From NCBI GenBank assembly GCA_903873415.1, contig CAIQOK010000021.1, forward strand, positions 62,001 to 126,000: a DNA stretch of 64,000 nt, written 5' to 3'. The translations under genes were made by a program, and so were the position numbers. Below the pieces are notes generated by a model. The model saw only the letters and a list, made by a program, of their open reading frames with translations, was not told the DNA's origin and made no database searches. Source of the DNA: an uncultured Verrucomicrobiota bacterium (GTDB lineage: Bacteria > Verrucomicrobiota > Verrucomicrobiia > Limisphaerales > CAIQOK01). Shown one piece after another: positions 53,290-62,114 of the stretch. The stretch's first letter is position 1; every line of letters starts with the position of its first letter.

Positions 53290-54453
53290 CTAATCGAGCA
53301 CCTTGATGGGCTCATAAAAGGTGTTTCGCTGAACCGGCGTGCGGCCCGCTTCCCGGATCGCCTTGATCATATCTGATTCCGTCTGCAACTGGGGCGATGT
53401 CGCTCCAGCCATGTGAAAGATGTGTTCCTCGAGGATTGTTCCGTGGAGATCGTCCGCTCCGTAGCTCAAGGCGATTTGCGCCAGTTTCATTCCCAGCCCG
53501 ACCCAGTAGGCGGTGATGTGATCGAAGTTATCGAGATAGATTCGACTTGCCGCGAGAGTCCGGAGGGAATCAAATCCGGTGGGCGGCGCCTTGACTGGGA
53601 TTTCATTGTTCTCGGGTTGATAGGGCAGCGCAACGAATCCCACGAAACCGCGAGTCTCGTCCTGCAATGCCCGGAGCTGCCGCAAATGGTCAACGCGGTC
53701 GGCGGGTTTCTCCACGTGCCCGTAGAGCATGGTGCACGTGCTGCGCCCCCCGAGCCGGTGCCAGACACGATGGACATCGAGATATTCTTCGGCTGATTCT
53801 TTGCCTTTGGCGATGGCACTGCGGACTGCGGGCTGAAAAATCTCAGCTCCGCCGCCGGTCAGCGATTCAAGCCCCGCGTTTTTGAGTTCGATCAACGTCT
53901 GTTCAACGGTTTTTTTCGCGAGCCAGGCAAGGTGCAGGATTTCAATCGCGGTGAAACACTTCAGATGCAGACGCGCGGTGGGATGCCTTGGGTCGTGCGC
54001 GCCGCCCGGCGGGCACGGTTCTGCCCGCCCTGCCACTCCATCGTTCAGCGCGCTCAAGGATTTCAACATGTCCACATAGTGGCTGAACGGCAGCGATGGA
54101 TGCAGTCCTCCAACGATGTGCAGTTCCGTGATGCCCAGCTTAAGTGCCTCGCGCGCCTTCTCGACCATTTGCGGGATCGTTAGCTCGAAGCCGTCGGCAT
54201 CGCGTTTCTTGCGGGAAAAGGAGCAGAACTGGCAGCTTAAAATGCAGTAGTTCGAGTAATTGAGGTAGCGGTTGAGGATGAAGCTGGCGCGGTTGCCGAC
54301 TTTCTTCTCCCGCGCCAGATCCGCAATGGCACCCAACGCATTGAGGTCCTTGGATTCAAACAATCGCAGCGCGTCGGCCTCGGAAACACGTTGCCCCGCC
54401 GCGACCTTGTCGTAGAGGTCCCCCAGTCCGCTGCGTTGGACGAAAAAGTTCAT
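53290..54453 (-). CDS. mqnE: Aminofutalosine synthase MqnE, with palindromic-repeat-derived insert
   Basis: 387 residues from the ATG at 54453; a TTG at 54501 is less likely because family members begin near the RSGLGD motif. It is a radical SAM enzyme that makes aminofutalosine from chorismate-derived enolpyruvyl benzoate and SAM in the futalosine route to menaquinone. CxxxCxxC appears as CILSCQFC at about residues 66-73; further motifs are ITELHIVGGLHP, GLESLTGGGAEIFQPAVR and GGRSTCTMLYGH. Between MLKSLSAL and LHLKCFTAIEI, where relatives have about six residues, there is an insert of about 20 residues (NDGVAGRAEPCPPGGAHDPR) encoded by a GC-rich palindrome. Its reading frame stays open. Confidence 0.93.
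   Translation of the reverse strand: MNFFVQRSGLGDLYDKVAAGQRVSEADALRLFESKDLNALGAIADLAREKKVGNRASFILNRYLNYSNYCILSCQFCSFSRKKRDADGFELTIPQMVEKAREALKLGITELHIVGGLHPSLPFSHYVDMLKSLSALNDGVAGRAEPCPPGGAHDPRHPTARLHLKCFTAIEILHLAWLAKKTVEQTLIELKNAGLESLTGGGAEIFQPAVRSAIAKGKESAEEYLDVHRVWHRLGGRSTCTMLYGHVEKPADRVDHLRQLRALQDETRGFVGFVALPYQPENNEIPVKAPPTGFDSLRTLAASRIYLDNFDHITAYWVGLGMKLAQIALSYGADDLHGTILEEHIFHMAGATSPQLQTESDMIKAIREAGRTPVQRNTFYEPIKVLD
53991..54034 (-). repeat. Palindromic repeat inserted in frame in mqnE (related to family A tail)
   Basis: On the minus strand it reads ggcagggcgggcagaaccgt followed by gcccgccgggcggcgcgcac. The family A tail at 30441 reads ggtagggcgtgccactcggt then gcgcgccggcgtggcgcggc: same length and layout, roughly 70 percent identical by eye. 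The core gggcgggca...tgcccgccc is a strong palindrome. Confidence 0.65.
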
Positions 54454-54645
54454 CCCGCCCAGTAAACCAGCTTTTCGGGACCAAGGCAAATGGACGGACA
54501 AAAACCTCAGCCCTCACATTAATTACAGCGGGGAGCTCTTTTCAGTCACGGGATAAAGCACGCATGTTCGGCGCAACCCCCCAATTCTTGCCGAAAGTCC
54601 GTCACGCTTGCACCCGGCACCGCATCGTTGCCTGGAGGGGCTCTG

Positions 54646-55539
54646 CTACCGCATCCGGAACCAGGGGAAAACCACCTCTGCCGCGGTCACACCCAGAAAG
54701 ACCATGCTGACCACCGCATTGAGACGGAAGAAGGCGACGTTGATCCAGTCCAGGCTGCGCCGGCGCGCGATCCAGTGCTCCATCACCAGGCATCCCAGAA
54801 TCAGTCCCCAGCCGATGAGGTAAGCGATTCTAAACCGGCAGAGGACTCCAAAGGCGAGCAGCAGTCCGCACATGGCCAGATGTGCCAGGAACGCGGCGGC
54901 CAGGGCGTTTTTCGGCCCCCAAGCCACCACGAGCGAACGCAGGCCGTTGGCCCGGTCGAACTCATAATCCTGCAGGGCATAGATGATGTCGAAGCCCACC
55001 AGCCAAAGCACCACGGCAAGGGACAAGACCAGCATTTGCACCCACTCGAGAGGCGACACGCCGCCACCCTTAACCGCCAGCCAGGCCCCCACCGGGGCCA
55101 GGGCGAGAGCAATGCCAAGGAAAAAATGGGTGTAATCCGTAAACCGCTTGGTGAGCGAATAAAAGCAAACCGCCACCAAGGCGAGTGGGGAAAGATAGAA
55201 GCAAAGGGCATTGAGAAAATAGCTGCTCGCGACCAGCCCCGCCGCGCAGACCGAGCAAAGAATCCAAGCCTGGGCGAGTGAAACCTGCCCGGCGGGCAGG
55301 TGGCGAGCGGCGGTGCGCGGGTTCAACGCGTCAAACTGCCGGTCGGCAATACGGTTGAATGACATTGCACAGGTCCGCGCGCAAACCATGGCCGTCAGGA
55401 TCAGCCCGAAGGTTTTCCATCCCGGCCACCCGCGATTCTCGCGCGCCGCCACCAGCATCGCCGCCAGCGCAAAGGGCAGGGCGAAAACAGTGTGGGAGAA
55501 ACGCACGAACGAGAGCCATTTACTGAGGGTGGAAAACAT
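54646..55539 (-). CDS. mqnP: UbiA-family prenyltransferase, probably MqnP
   Basis: 297 residues from the ATG at 55539; a TTG at 55572 would add 11 residues. A polytopic membrane enzyme with eight or nine helices. Two aspartate-rich motifs are visible: NRIADRQFDALNPRTAAR (NxxxDxxxD, prenyl-diphosphate and Mg2+ binding) and DIIYALQDYEFDRANGLRS (DxxxD-like). It is expected to attach a polyprenyl chain to the dihydroxynaphthoate-like ring (or 6-carboxylate precursor) in the futalosine menaquinone route, because it lies between mqnE and ubiX. Classical UbiA in ubiquinone synthesis is the alternative. Confidence 0.9.
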   Translation of the reverse strand: MFSTLSKWLSFVRFSHTVFALPFALAAMLVAARENRGWPGWKTFGLILTAMVCARTCAMSFNRIADRQFDALNPRTAARHLPAGQVSLAQAWILCSVCAAGLVASSYFLNALCFYLSPLALVAVCFYSLTKRFTDYTHFFLGIALALAPVGAWLAVKGGGVSPLEWVQMLVLSLAVVLWLVGFDIIYALQDYEFDRANGLRSLVVAWGPKNALAAAFLAHLAMCGLLLAFGVLCRFRIAYLIGWGLILGCLVMEHWIARRRSLDWINVAFFRLNAVVSMVFLGVTAAEVVFPWFRMR

Positions 55540-55604
55540 GGGGGGGGAGTTGCTTGAAGCAGAGTTGTGCAACGGCGGCGACGAGGGTTCCGAGTCCGCG
55601 CGCT

Positions 55605-56162
55605 TTATTCCTTTTCCTCAGCCCAGCGGGGGGCGAGCCGGTTTGGGATCCCGAGATGATCGAGCACCCGCGCCACCACTGTGTCCACCACCTCCACGAC
55701 GGACTTGGGGTTCATATACAAACTGGGATTGGCGGGCAGGATGGTGGCGCCCGCGAGCAAGAGCAGCTCCATGTTCTTGACGTGGAGCAGACTGAAGGGC
55801 GTTTCGCGTGGCACGAGGATGAGCTTCCGCTTTTCTTTCAGTGCCACATCCGCGGCCCGCAGCAGGACATCCTCGCTGAAGCCGTGGGCGATCCGGCCCA
55901 TCGTTCCCATGGTGCAGGGGATCACCACCATGGCATCGGGCGGGTTGGAGCCGCTGGCAAAGGGGGCGTTCATGCTCTTCAGGCTGTGCGTCTGCACGCC
56001 CTCGGGCAGGCGTAGTCCTCCGGGCAACTCCTCCGCGATCACTTGGTGGGCGTAATTGCTGAGCACGACGTGGATCTCATGCTGGAGCGGGTCCAGATTG
56101 TCGAGCAGCCGTTGGGCGTAAAGCGCGCCGGTGGCGCCGGTGATGGCGACGAGAATTTTCAA
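55605..56162 (-). CDS. ubiX: Flavin prenyltransferase UbiX
   Basis: 185 residues from a TTG at 56162; no ATG is available, and the fold begins at once (KILVAITGATGALYAQRLL). Other motifs: VVLSNYAHQVI, MVVIPCTMGTMGRIAHG (FMN-binding), LILVPRETPFSLLHVKNM and GATILPANPSLYMNP. UbiX makes prenylated FMN for the UbiD-type decarboxylase used in quinone synthesis; here it likely serves the menaquinone futalosine route with mqnP and mqnE, all on the same strand. It is divergent from the amidase gene with a 100-base gap. Confidence 0.93.
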   Translation of the reverse strand: MKILVAITGATGALYAQRLLDNLDPLQHEIHVVLSNYAHQVIAEELPGGLRLPEGVQTHSLKSMNAPFASGSNPPDAMVVIPCTMGTMGRIAHGFSEDVLLRAADVALKEKRKLILVPRETPFSLLHVKNMELLLLAGATILPANPSLYMNPKSVVEVVDTVVARVLDHLGIPNRLAPRWAEEKE

Positions 56163-56262
56163 GCGATTGAAATATGGCGTTGCGTGCTCCGTGGATCAAG
56201 CTGCTTCGGCCGCAAACAGGGAAACGGCTTGAGTCGGGCCCGCACTTCCACACAATGGACTG

Positions 56263-57405
56263 GTGTTCAAGTCTGGTAAGATATGGTTCGGCGCGCTTGT
56301 TTTTCTCGCAGGCTGCACGACGCCTGTTCATCGCCCCACCCAGCCAGGCAATTGGAGCGATGTGCCACCACTGACCGAGCCCCCCCCATTCGTGGCACCC
56401 GTTGTTCCCGCCCCGCCTGCGCTCACTAAAGAGCCTTCTGTTTCTCCGCCCGTCCTCCACACCAATGCCCCTGTGGACCTCTGGGTTCCGCTGCGTCGTT
56501 GGGCGGCGGAGACCGGGGCGGGTACGTTGCGTTGCGTTGCCCCACCGCCCTCGCCTGCTTTCGCGCTGGTCAACACCAACGGGGATTTTGTCTTTCGCGT
56601 GCACACCCGAGTGGCCAACTGGAACGGACTGGATCTCCAACTGGGTTTCGCTCCGCAGTGGACCAACGGGCAGATCTACGTGCACAGCCTGGATTTGAGG
56701 AAAAATGTCGATCCCCTCATCAATCCTTCCCTCCGGCCTGTTGCCAGTCATCGCATCATCGTTCTTGACCCCGGACACGGGGGGATTAGCGCCGGGACGC
56801 CCAGTGTTTTGGGGCGCGGTCATGAGAAGGATTACACGCTGGACTGGGCCTTTAGGCTCTCCGAACTGCTTGCGGCGCAGGGCTGGCAGGTGTTTCTGAC
56901 CCGCACCAATGACTGCGGTATAAGCCTGTCCAACAGGGTGGCCTTTGCCGAGGCGCACCGCGCGGACCTGTTCCTGAGCCTGCATTTCAATTCAGCGGCA
57001 CCGGACCGCACCCAGGCGGGATTGGAGACCTATTGCCTGACGCCAAGGGGCATGCCCTCCAATCTGTTGCGCACCGCCGAGGACGATGCCAGCCTGAGCT
57101 TCATCAACAACCAGTTTGATGCGGCCAATCTCCAACTGGCCGCACAATTGCACCGCTCCCTGCTGCGGATCAACGGCCAGCATGACCGGGGGGTGCGGCA
57201 CGCGCGTTTTCTGGGCGTCCTGCGCGGGCAAAACCGCCCGGCTGTGCTTATCGAAGGAGGCTACTTATCCAATCCTTATGAGGCGCGGCGCATTGCCGAC
57301 CCTGCCTACCGGCAGCTTCTTGCTCAAGCTGTGGCCGAAGCGCTGCCCGCCCCGGGGCTGGAATCCGGCCCGTTAAAACTCCTGAAAGAACCTATTTCGC
57401 ATTGA
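56263..57405 (+). CDS. N-acetylmuramoyl-L-alanine amidase (Amidase_3), lipoprotein
   Basis: 380 residues from a GTG at 56263. The N-terminus is a lipoprotein signal with lipobox FLAGC and Cys18, then a Pro/Val/Thr-rich linker to about residue 70 and a beta-rich domain to about 160. The catalytic amidase domain at about 162-365 has the zinc ligands: His in DPGHGG, Glu in HEKDYTLDW, His in LSLHFNS, and the catalytic Glu in LIEGGYLSNP. It cleaves the MurNAc-L-Ala bond of peptidoglycan in cell separation or wall turnover. It is divergent from ubiX and precedes the epimerase gene by 145 bases. Confidence 0.93.
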   Translation: MFKSGKIWFGALVFLAGCTTPVHRPTQPGNWSDVPPLTEPPPFVAPVVPAPPALTKEPSVSPPVLHTNAPVDLWVPLRRWAAETGAGTLRCVAPPPSPAFALVNTNGDFVFRVHTRVANWNGLDLQLGFAPQWTNGQIYVHSLDLRKNVDPLINPSLRPVASHRIIVLDPGHGGISAGTPSVLGRGHEKDYTLDWAFRLSELLAAQGWQVFLTRTNDCGISLSNRVAFAEAHRADLFLSLHFNSAAPDRTQAGLETYCLTPRGMPSNLLRTAEDDASLSFINNQFDAANLQLAAQLHRSLLRINGQHDRGVRHARFLGVLRGQNRPAVLIEGGYLSNPYEARRIADPAYRQLLAQAVAEALPAPGLESGPLKLLKEPISH

Positions 57406-57550
57406 GATCCCGCACCCTCATGATTTTCCCCGTTCACCGCAGTTCCGCACGGATTGAGCCTTTGGCAAAGGGGTTGGCAGCCCCCGGAAACTTCCAGCAG
57501 CTGCCCGTTGGCAGGCGGGTTGAATCGGGAATCCGGATTGGAAACTTCCA

Positions 57551-58537
57551 ATGACTATTCCACCTCCGACTTCCGGCTCGCGGCCGATTCTCGTTTCCGG
57601 CGGCGCCGGGTTCATAGGCTCGCACTTGGTGGAACATCTTCTGACCGCCGGGCATTCCGTGGTGGTGGTGGACGACCTCTCCACGGGCAGCTTGGAAAAT
57701 CTCCGGCAGGTGGCTACTCATCCGCGGCTTCGAATTATTTGCTCCACCCTCTCGGCCTGCCCTGAATTGCCGGAATTGGCCGCGACCGCCGGGTTCGTTT
57801 TTCATCTCGCCGCCACCGTCGGCGTGGAACTGGTTGTCAAATCGGCGCTTCAAGTGCTGGAGTCCAGCTTTCATGAAACCCAGGTCTTGCTGCGCGCCGT
57901 CGCTCAAGGAAGCGCCGCTCTGCTGTTCACTTCCAGCTCGGAGGTCTACGGCAAAAGTGACAAGCCTGCATTCCTGGAAACGGATGACCTGCTGATCGGC
58001 CCCCCAAGTCAGGCGCGCTGGAGTTATGCCTGCGCAAAACTCACCGACGAGTTTCTGGCGCTGGCCTATGCGCGGGAGAAAAACCTGCCTGTCACCATCG
58101 TCCGCCTTTTCAACACCGTCGGTCCCCGCCAGACCGGCCGCTATGGGATGGTGCTTCCGCGTTTCATTGACGCTGCAAAAAGAAATCAAACCCTGAAAGT
58201 GTTTGGGGACGGTCGCCAAACCCGCTGTTTCTGCTACGTGGCCGACGTGGTGGCGGCGCTGGCAGGGTTGCAGCAGTCCGGAGTGGCACGGGGGGGGATT
58301 TTCAACATCGGCGGCACCGAGGAGATTTCGATGTTTGATCTTGCCCGCGAGGTGATAGCCACATTGAACTCCAGTTCCCGGATAGAACTGCTGCCCTACT
58401 CCGAGGCCTACGCGCCGGGTTTTGATGACATGCGGCGCCGGAAACCGAATGTGGAAAAACTGCAGGCCACCTTGGGGTTCCGCCCCGCCACAACCCTTCG
58501 GGATATCATTCTGCTCACGGCGGCCAGCAGCCCGTGA
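57551..58537 (+). CDS. NAD-dependent epimerase/dehydratase (extended SDR, UDP-sugar type)
   Basis: 328 residues. Rossmann motif GGAGFIGSHLVEHLL at about residues 16-30, VVVDDLSTG for NAD specificity, LLFTSSSEVYGKS (active-site Ser/Thr region), YACAK (YxxxK), LPVTIVRLFNTVGPRQ, and a C-terminal sugar-binding part with FGDGRQTRCFCYVADVV. These are features of UDP-glucuronate decarboxylase, UDP-glucose 4-epimerase and dTDP-glucose 4,6-dehydratase relatives; the exact substrate cannot be chosen. It probably supplies a nucleotide sugar for envelope polysaccharide. A strong terminator follows. Confidence 0.9.
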   Translation: MTIPPPTSGSRPILVSGGAGFIGSHLVEHLLTAGHSVVVVDDLSTGSLENLRQVATHPRLRIICSTLSACPELPELAATAGFVFHLAATVGVELVVKSALQVLESSFHETQVLLRAVAQGSAALLFTSSSEVYGKSDKPAFLETDDLLIGPPSQARWSYACAKLTDEFLALAYAREKNLPVTIVRLFNTVGPRQTGRYGMVLPRFIDAAKRNQTLKVFGDGRQTRCFCYVADVVAALAGLQQSGVARGGIFNIGGTEEISMFDLAREVIATLNSSSRIELLPYSEAYAPGFDDMRRRKPNVEKLQATLGFRPATTLRDIILLTAASSP

Positions 58538-58572
58538 GACAGCCGTTCCTCTGGCATCGATTTAAAAAGAAA

Positions 58573-58596
58573 GGGCGCTCTTGCGAGCGCCCTTTT
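58573..58596 (+). terminator. Strong bidirectional Rho-independent terminator
   Basis: Perfect 8-bp stem GGGCGCTC (58573-58580) / GAGCGCCC (58585-58592) with loop ttgc, then TTTT to the right and an A-rich run to the left. It separates the epimerase gene (plus) from the pseudopilin gene (minus) and can serve both. Confidence 0.92.
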
Positions 58597-58622
58597 GTTA
58601 AGTCCAGGATTGGGGCCCCTGA

Positions 58623-59456
58623 TTAGGGGAACTGGAGGCGGTTGATGCCGGAGGGCATGGCGCCGGTGGCGGAATGCAAGGTGTCTGCCGTGTTGGCCAA
58701 GGCCGTCCGGAAGCCCGCAGTGGTGTAGGCTTGCACGCTGCCGTCGGCCAGCAGCACATTGCCCTGCTTGCTGTGCCCGTTATCCATGTAGCCCAAGGAA
58801 GCCAGAGTGGCGGCGGAATTGGTTCCAGCCGGCACGTAGCCCGGTCCCGCATACGGGGTGCCCAGCTGTGAGGAGGAGTAGCAGGTGGTTGCCACCGAAA
58901 CGTTGGGCAGAGTCGCGCCCATGTTGTGGTCGCCAGCCATCAGCATTTGGGGATTGATGTCCGTGGCGTCAACACCGATGAAATAGCTGCTGTTCAAATC
59001 GTTTTTGAAACCGATAGTCGAACCGGAATCCGGACCCCAGACCGAGGCTTGGCCGCGGCCAGTGCTGTCAAATTCCGAGGGGCAGGCCAGGATTTTCGGG
59101 GTGTTCAGCTCGTTGGACATGCAGAGGAACATGTAGAAAACGCCCTTGATGGCCGTGGCACTGCCCACGTTGTTGGCGAAGGTCGTCGCCGATGTTGCCG
59201 CGCGGCCGACCGCCTCGGCGGCACCGCCGCTGGCCCACGGCACGGCCATCGGGAAACGATCGCCGTTGTCACCTTCCCAAATGCGGAAGGCAAGGCCCAC
59301 CTGCTTGAGGCCGTTGGTGCAGGAGATGCGCTGGGCGCGGGCTTTGGCCTTGGCAAGGGCGGGTAAAAGCATGGCGGCGAGAATCGCGATGATCGCGATA
59401 ACCACCAAGAGTTCGATCAGGGTGAAAGCCCGGATTTTATTTGTAAGCTTTTTCAT
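58623..59456 (-). CDS. Pseudopilin-like protein (prepilin N-terminal methylation motif, H-x9-DG type)
   Basis: A 277-residue protein with a class III prepilin leader: basic start, cleavage context [26 protein letters not shown] with the conserved Glu at +5 after the Phe. The mature part has a disordered Ala/Gly/Ser-rich region and the C-terminal [16 protein letters not shown] (histidine, nine residues, Asp-Gly), the hallmark of the large planctomycete/verrucomicrobial type II pseudopilin family. Such genes are present in many copies per genome. It is inserted by the pilus or type II secretion platform, matching the secretin at 2096-5023. A promoter with TTGACA lies 57-86 bases upstream. Confidence 0.9.
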   Translation of the reverse strand: MKKLTNKIRAFTLIELLVVIAIIAILAAMLLPALAKAKARAQRISCTNGLKQVGLAFRIWEGDNGDRFPMAVPWASGGAAEAVGRAATSATTFANNVGSATAIKGVFYMFLCMSNELNTPKILACPSEFDSTGRGQASVWGPDSGSTIGFKNDLNSSYFIGVDATDINPQMLMAGDHNMGATLPNVSVATTCYSSSQLGTPYAGPGYVPAGTNSAATLASLGYMDNGHSKQGNVLLADGSVQAYTTAGFRTALANTADTLHSATGAMPSGINRLQFP

Positions 59457-59512
59457 TGATTTTAATTTTATCGGTTTACTGGTTTTGCTGATTGTTCGGG
59501 TTACAGGTGCGC

Positions 59513-59542
59513 AAGCTAGCTACTAGCTCCGCAGTCTGTCAA
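59513..59542 (-). promoter_or_regulatory. Candidate sigma-70-type promoter of the pseudopilin gene
   Basis: On the minus strand TTGACA (59542-59537), an 18-base spacer and TAGCTT (59518-59513), 57 bases before the ATG. The -35 is perfect; the -10 is weak. Confidence 0.4.
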
Positions 59543-59735
59543 ACCGATTCACTCAATTTCAATAGCAAAGCCGGTGCCATGCACCCGGGAGGGGAAAAGC
59601 CTCATAAACCGATGGTTTCGATGGAGTGTTCCAGTCTGGGGTGCGCAGTTTTCACGCTTTCTGCGTGAGCCTCACGCATCCCCCTGTTTACCAGGCCAGC
59701 CGCGAACGGAGGACAAAGCTTGGACGATCGCAAAA

Positions 59736-59776
59736 AACATCAGTCTGGCTTCGTGCGGCCTACGCGAAACCAGACT
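59736..59776 (-). terminator. Candidate terminator downstream of the exonuclease gene
   Basis: On the minus strand GTCTGG...CCAGAC with an inner TTCG/CGAA stem, followed by tgatgtttttt. It lies about 260 bases beyond the exonuclease stop, which is far but in the right direction. Confidence 0.45.
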
Positions 59777-60037
59777 TTCCAAAGTTTTGTTCAAGTCCAC
59801 CCAAGCCCGTTCCGGCGCGAGGGGTTTTGTTGAGCCGGACGGATAGATTGCAGCGCCGCCCTTATGTTTTTTGGAGCGCGGCGACGGTGGTGTGTTTTTC
59901 GACCTGAGTCGGCTCGCGGGCCGGGGGCGGGCCTGATGGAATCCAGCGGTTGCGCCTGCCGGCCTGCCTGGCGCTTCGGGCAAAACCACCAAGCCCGGAT
60001 CCGGTGTGGCCGGCTGGGGGTTCGAGGGAATCCCCGC

Positions 60038-60574
60038 TCAACTCCACTTCACCGGCACGGTGAGTTTTTTTCCGAACCGGTTGTTGTAATGCAGCTCTTT
60101 ATGCTGAACTCCGTATTCATGGACCAGCTTGGTGATTTTCACATCGTAGCAGCAATACTCGGCGATTTCGAGCATCCGCCCCTGGCGGAACCACTCGATG
60201 GCCTGCAAGCCTTCGGCGGTTTTCTCCACGCCGAAGGTGGCTGTGGCGATGGAGTCGAGCGAAACCCGGTGCTTGAGTGTTTCCTGCAGGTCGACCAGCA
60301 TGTCCAAGGTGGGGAGTTGGCGCAGATCCATCGTGGTGTAGCCGTGCAGCACCTCGTAGTCGAATCGCAGGTTGTTGAATCCGACAATCAGATCGGCGCG
60401 CTGCAGGTCGGTGAGCAGATCATTGACCTGGGGTTCGCCGTAGATTTTGTAACCGCCGGTGGCGGTGCTGTAGACCACCCCAAGGCTCATCCGCATCTGA
60501 CTTATCTTGTCCCAGCCGCCGACTTCCTCGGCGGATTTCTGCGTTTCAAGATCGAAATAAACAATGTTTTTCAT
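60038..60574 (-). CDS. DEDD-type exonuclease-like protein (RNase H fold)
   Basis: 178 residues from the ATG at 60574; a start at 60592 would add six residues. Motif I IVYFDLETQ (DxE) is at the N-terminus, motif II FNNLRFDYEVLHG in the middle, and motif III AEYCCYDVKITKLV (Y-x3-D) near residue 145, the order of DEDDy 3'-5' exonucleases and YprB-like RNase H domains. There is no helicase partner; the protein is a single domain. The substrate is unknown, DNA or RNA. It is divergent from hflX. Confidence 0.8.
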   Translation of the reverse strand: MKNIVYFDLETQKSAEEVGGWDKISQMRMSLGVVYSTATGGYKIYGEPQVNDLLTDLQRADLIVGFNNLRFDYEVLHGYTTMDLRQLPTLDMLVDLQETLKHRVSLDSIATATFGVEKTAEGLQAIEWFRQGRMLEIAEYCCYDVKITKLVHEYGVQHKELHYNNRFGKKLTVPVKWS

Positions 60575-60723
60575 CAATGCTGGCCTGATCAAATTCTAGC
60601 CGCGCTGCCTCCGGGCAAAAGAAAAATCGGCGCCGCCCCCGCCCGTAATCCCCCATCCCGGAAATTCCATGTTTCCTCCCGGCGCGTTTTATGGCAGGAT
60701 GGGGCGGTTGATTTTTAACTGAG

Positions 60724-62019
60724 TTGAAAGCGCTGATTGAAAACAGAACGACTAGGACTGAACGTGTCTTCCTGGTTGGTGTGGAGTTGAAATCCGGTCT
60801 CGCGTCGGCCACCCGCGAATCCTTGGAGGAGCTCGCCGAACTGGCCGCCACGGCCGGGGGCGAGGTTGTCAGCCAGGGCGTTCAAAAACTCGAGACACCC
60901 AACGCTGCCAGCTATATCGGCAAGGGCAAGGCCGGTGAGTTCTCAGACTATTGCAAGGAGCACGGGATCGACACGGTTGTTTTCGATGACGAACTCTCCC
61001 CCGCGCAGAGCCGCAATCTGGAGAGGATTTTCAACTGCAAGGTTCTCGATCGGACGGCACTCATTCTTGACATTTTCGCCCAACGCGCCCGGACGCGGGA
61101 AGGCAAGATGCAGATAGAACTGGCGCAATTGCAGCATCTGCTGCCGCGCCTTACGCGGTTCTGGGGCCATTTGTCCCGGCAAAAGGGCGGTATCGGCATG
61201 CGCGGCGGCGAGGGCGAGTCGCAGTTGGAGGTGGATCGACGCAAGACTCAGGAACGGATCGATAAAATCACCGATGAACTCGATCTGGTGCGCCGTCAGC
61301 GTTCCACGCAGCGCCAGGCGCGGCAGCGTCAAAGCTGGCCGATGGCGTCGATCGTGGGCTACACCAACGCGGGCAAATCCACTTTGTTGAACCAGTTGAC
61401 TGGAGCGGGAGTGCTGGCAAAGGATATTTTGTTCGCCACGCTGGATCCAACCACGCGGCGTTTGCGCCTGCCCACCAACCAAAACGTTCTGCTCACGGAT
61501 ACTGTGGGATTCATCCGCAAGCTGCCCCACGGGCTGGTTGAGGCCTTCAAAGCCACGCTGGAGGAGGTGGTGCAGGCCGATTTGCTGCTCCATGTCGTCG
61601 ATGCCAGTCATCCTTTGGCCGAAGAGCAGATTCAATCCGTGGACACCGTGCTCAAGGAGATCGGTGCGGAAGGCAAGCCGACGATCATGGTGTTCAACAA
61701 GATTGACCGCATCGGGAGCGGGGGGCAGGCGCTGGCGCGTTTTCTTGAAAAACATCCCCACGGGGTTCCTCTCTCGGCCAAGACCGGCGAGGGGGTTGCG
61801 GCCTTGCTCTCCGAACTGAGCACCCGGCTGCGCCCCGTGCGCGAACTGGTCGAATTGCGTGTGCCGCACGGGCAGGCCGCGATCATCGCACGACTGCATG
61901 AGGTGGGGCAGGTGGTGGAGCGGAGCTACACGGGTAAGATGGCCCGGCTCACGGCCCGCATCCCGCCGCATTTTCATCATGAGTTTTCCGGATTCATTGT
62001 TGCCGAGTCGTCGACGTGA
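60724..62019 (+). CDS. hflX: GTPase HflX
   Basis: 431 residues from a TTG at 60724; a stop codon 13 bases upstream in frame and the lack of an ATG before the conserved ERVFLVGVEL make this start likely. The N-terminal HflX domain has YIGKGKAGEF and DDELSPAQSRNLE, then a coiled linker with GGIGMRGGEGESQLEVDRR. The GTPase domain has G1 GYTNAGKST, G3 DTVGFI and G4 NKID, plus a C-terminal domain. HflX binds the large ribosomal subunit and splits or rescues ribosomes, especially under heat or antibiotic stress. It stands alone; the LysR-type gene follows after 95 bases. Confidence 0.95.
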   Translation: MKALIENRTTRTERVFLVGVELKSGLASATRESLEELAELAATAGGEVVSQGVQKLETPNAASYIGKGKAGEFSDYCKEHGIDTVVFDDELSPAQSRNLERIFNCKVLDRTALILDIFAQRARTREGKMQIELAQLQHLLPRLTRFWGHLSRQKGGIGMRGGEGESQLEVDRRKTQERIDKITDELDLVRRQRSTQRQARQRQSWPMASIVGYTNAGKSTLLNQLTGAGVLAKDILFATLDPTTRRLRLPTNQNVLLTDTVGFIRKLPHGLVEAFKATLEEVVQADLLLHVVDASHPLAEEQIQSVDTVLKEIGAEGKPTIMVFNKIDRIGSGGQALARFLEKHPHGVPLSAKTGEGVAALLSELSTRLRPVRELVELRVPHGQAAIIARLHEVGQVVERSYTGKMARLTARIPPHFHHEFSGFIVAESST

Positions 62020-62114
62020 GTCCGTTGCCCGGGTTCAGGCTTTCTATGAAAAACTTGTCAACCCTCGGTGTTTTGCCGCGACAATTTGTCTGCAGCAGTC
62101 CGGTTGCTAAATAA

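Larger units (their letters stand above)
59457..60037. other. Intergenic region: pseudopilin promoter and exonuclease terminator
   Basis: 581 bases. The left part is AT-rich and includes the candidate promoter at 59513-59542 (minus). A hairpin near 59742-59776 resembles a terminator for the exonuclease gene on the minus strand. The open frame at 59864-60718 (+) is antisense to the exonuclease gene and not credited. Confidence 0.6.

Noticed and set aside
59864-60718. 284-codon open frame on the plus strand
   Set aside because: Mostly antisense to the DEDD exonuclease gene and ends just before hflX; no protein-like features.
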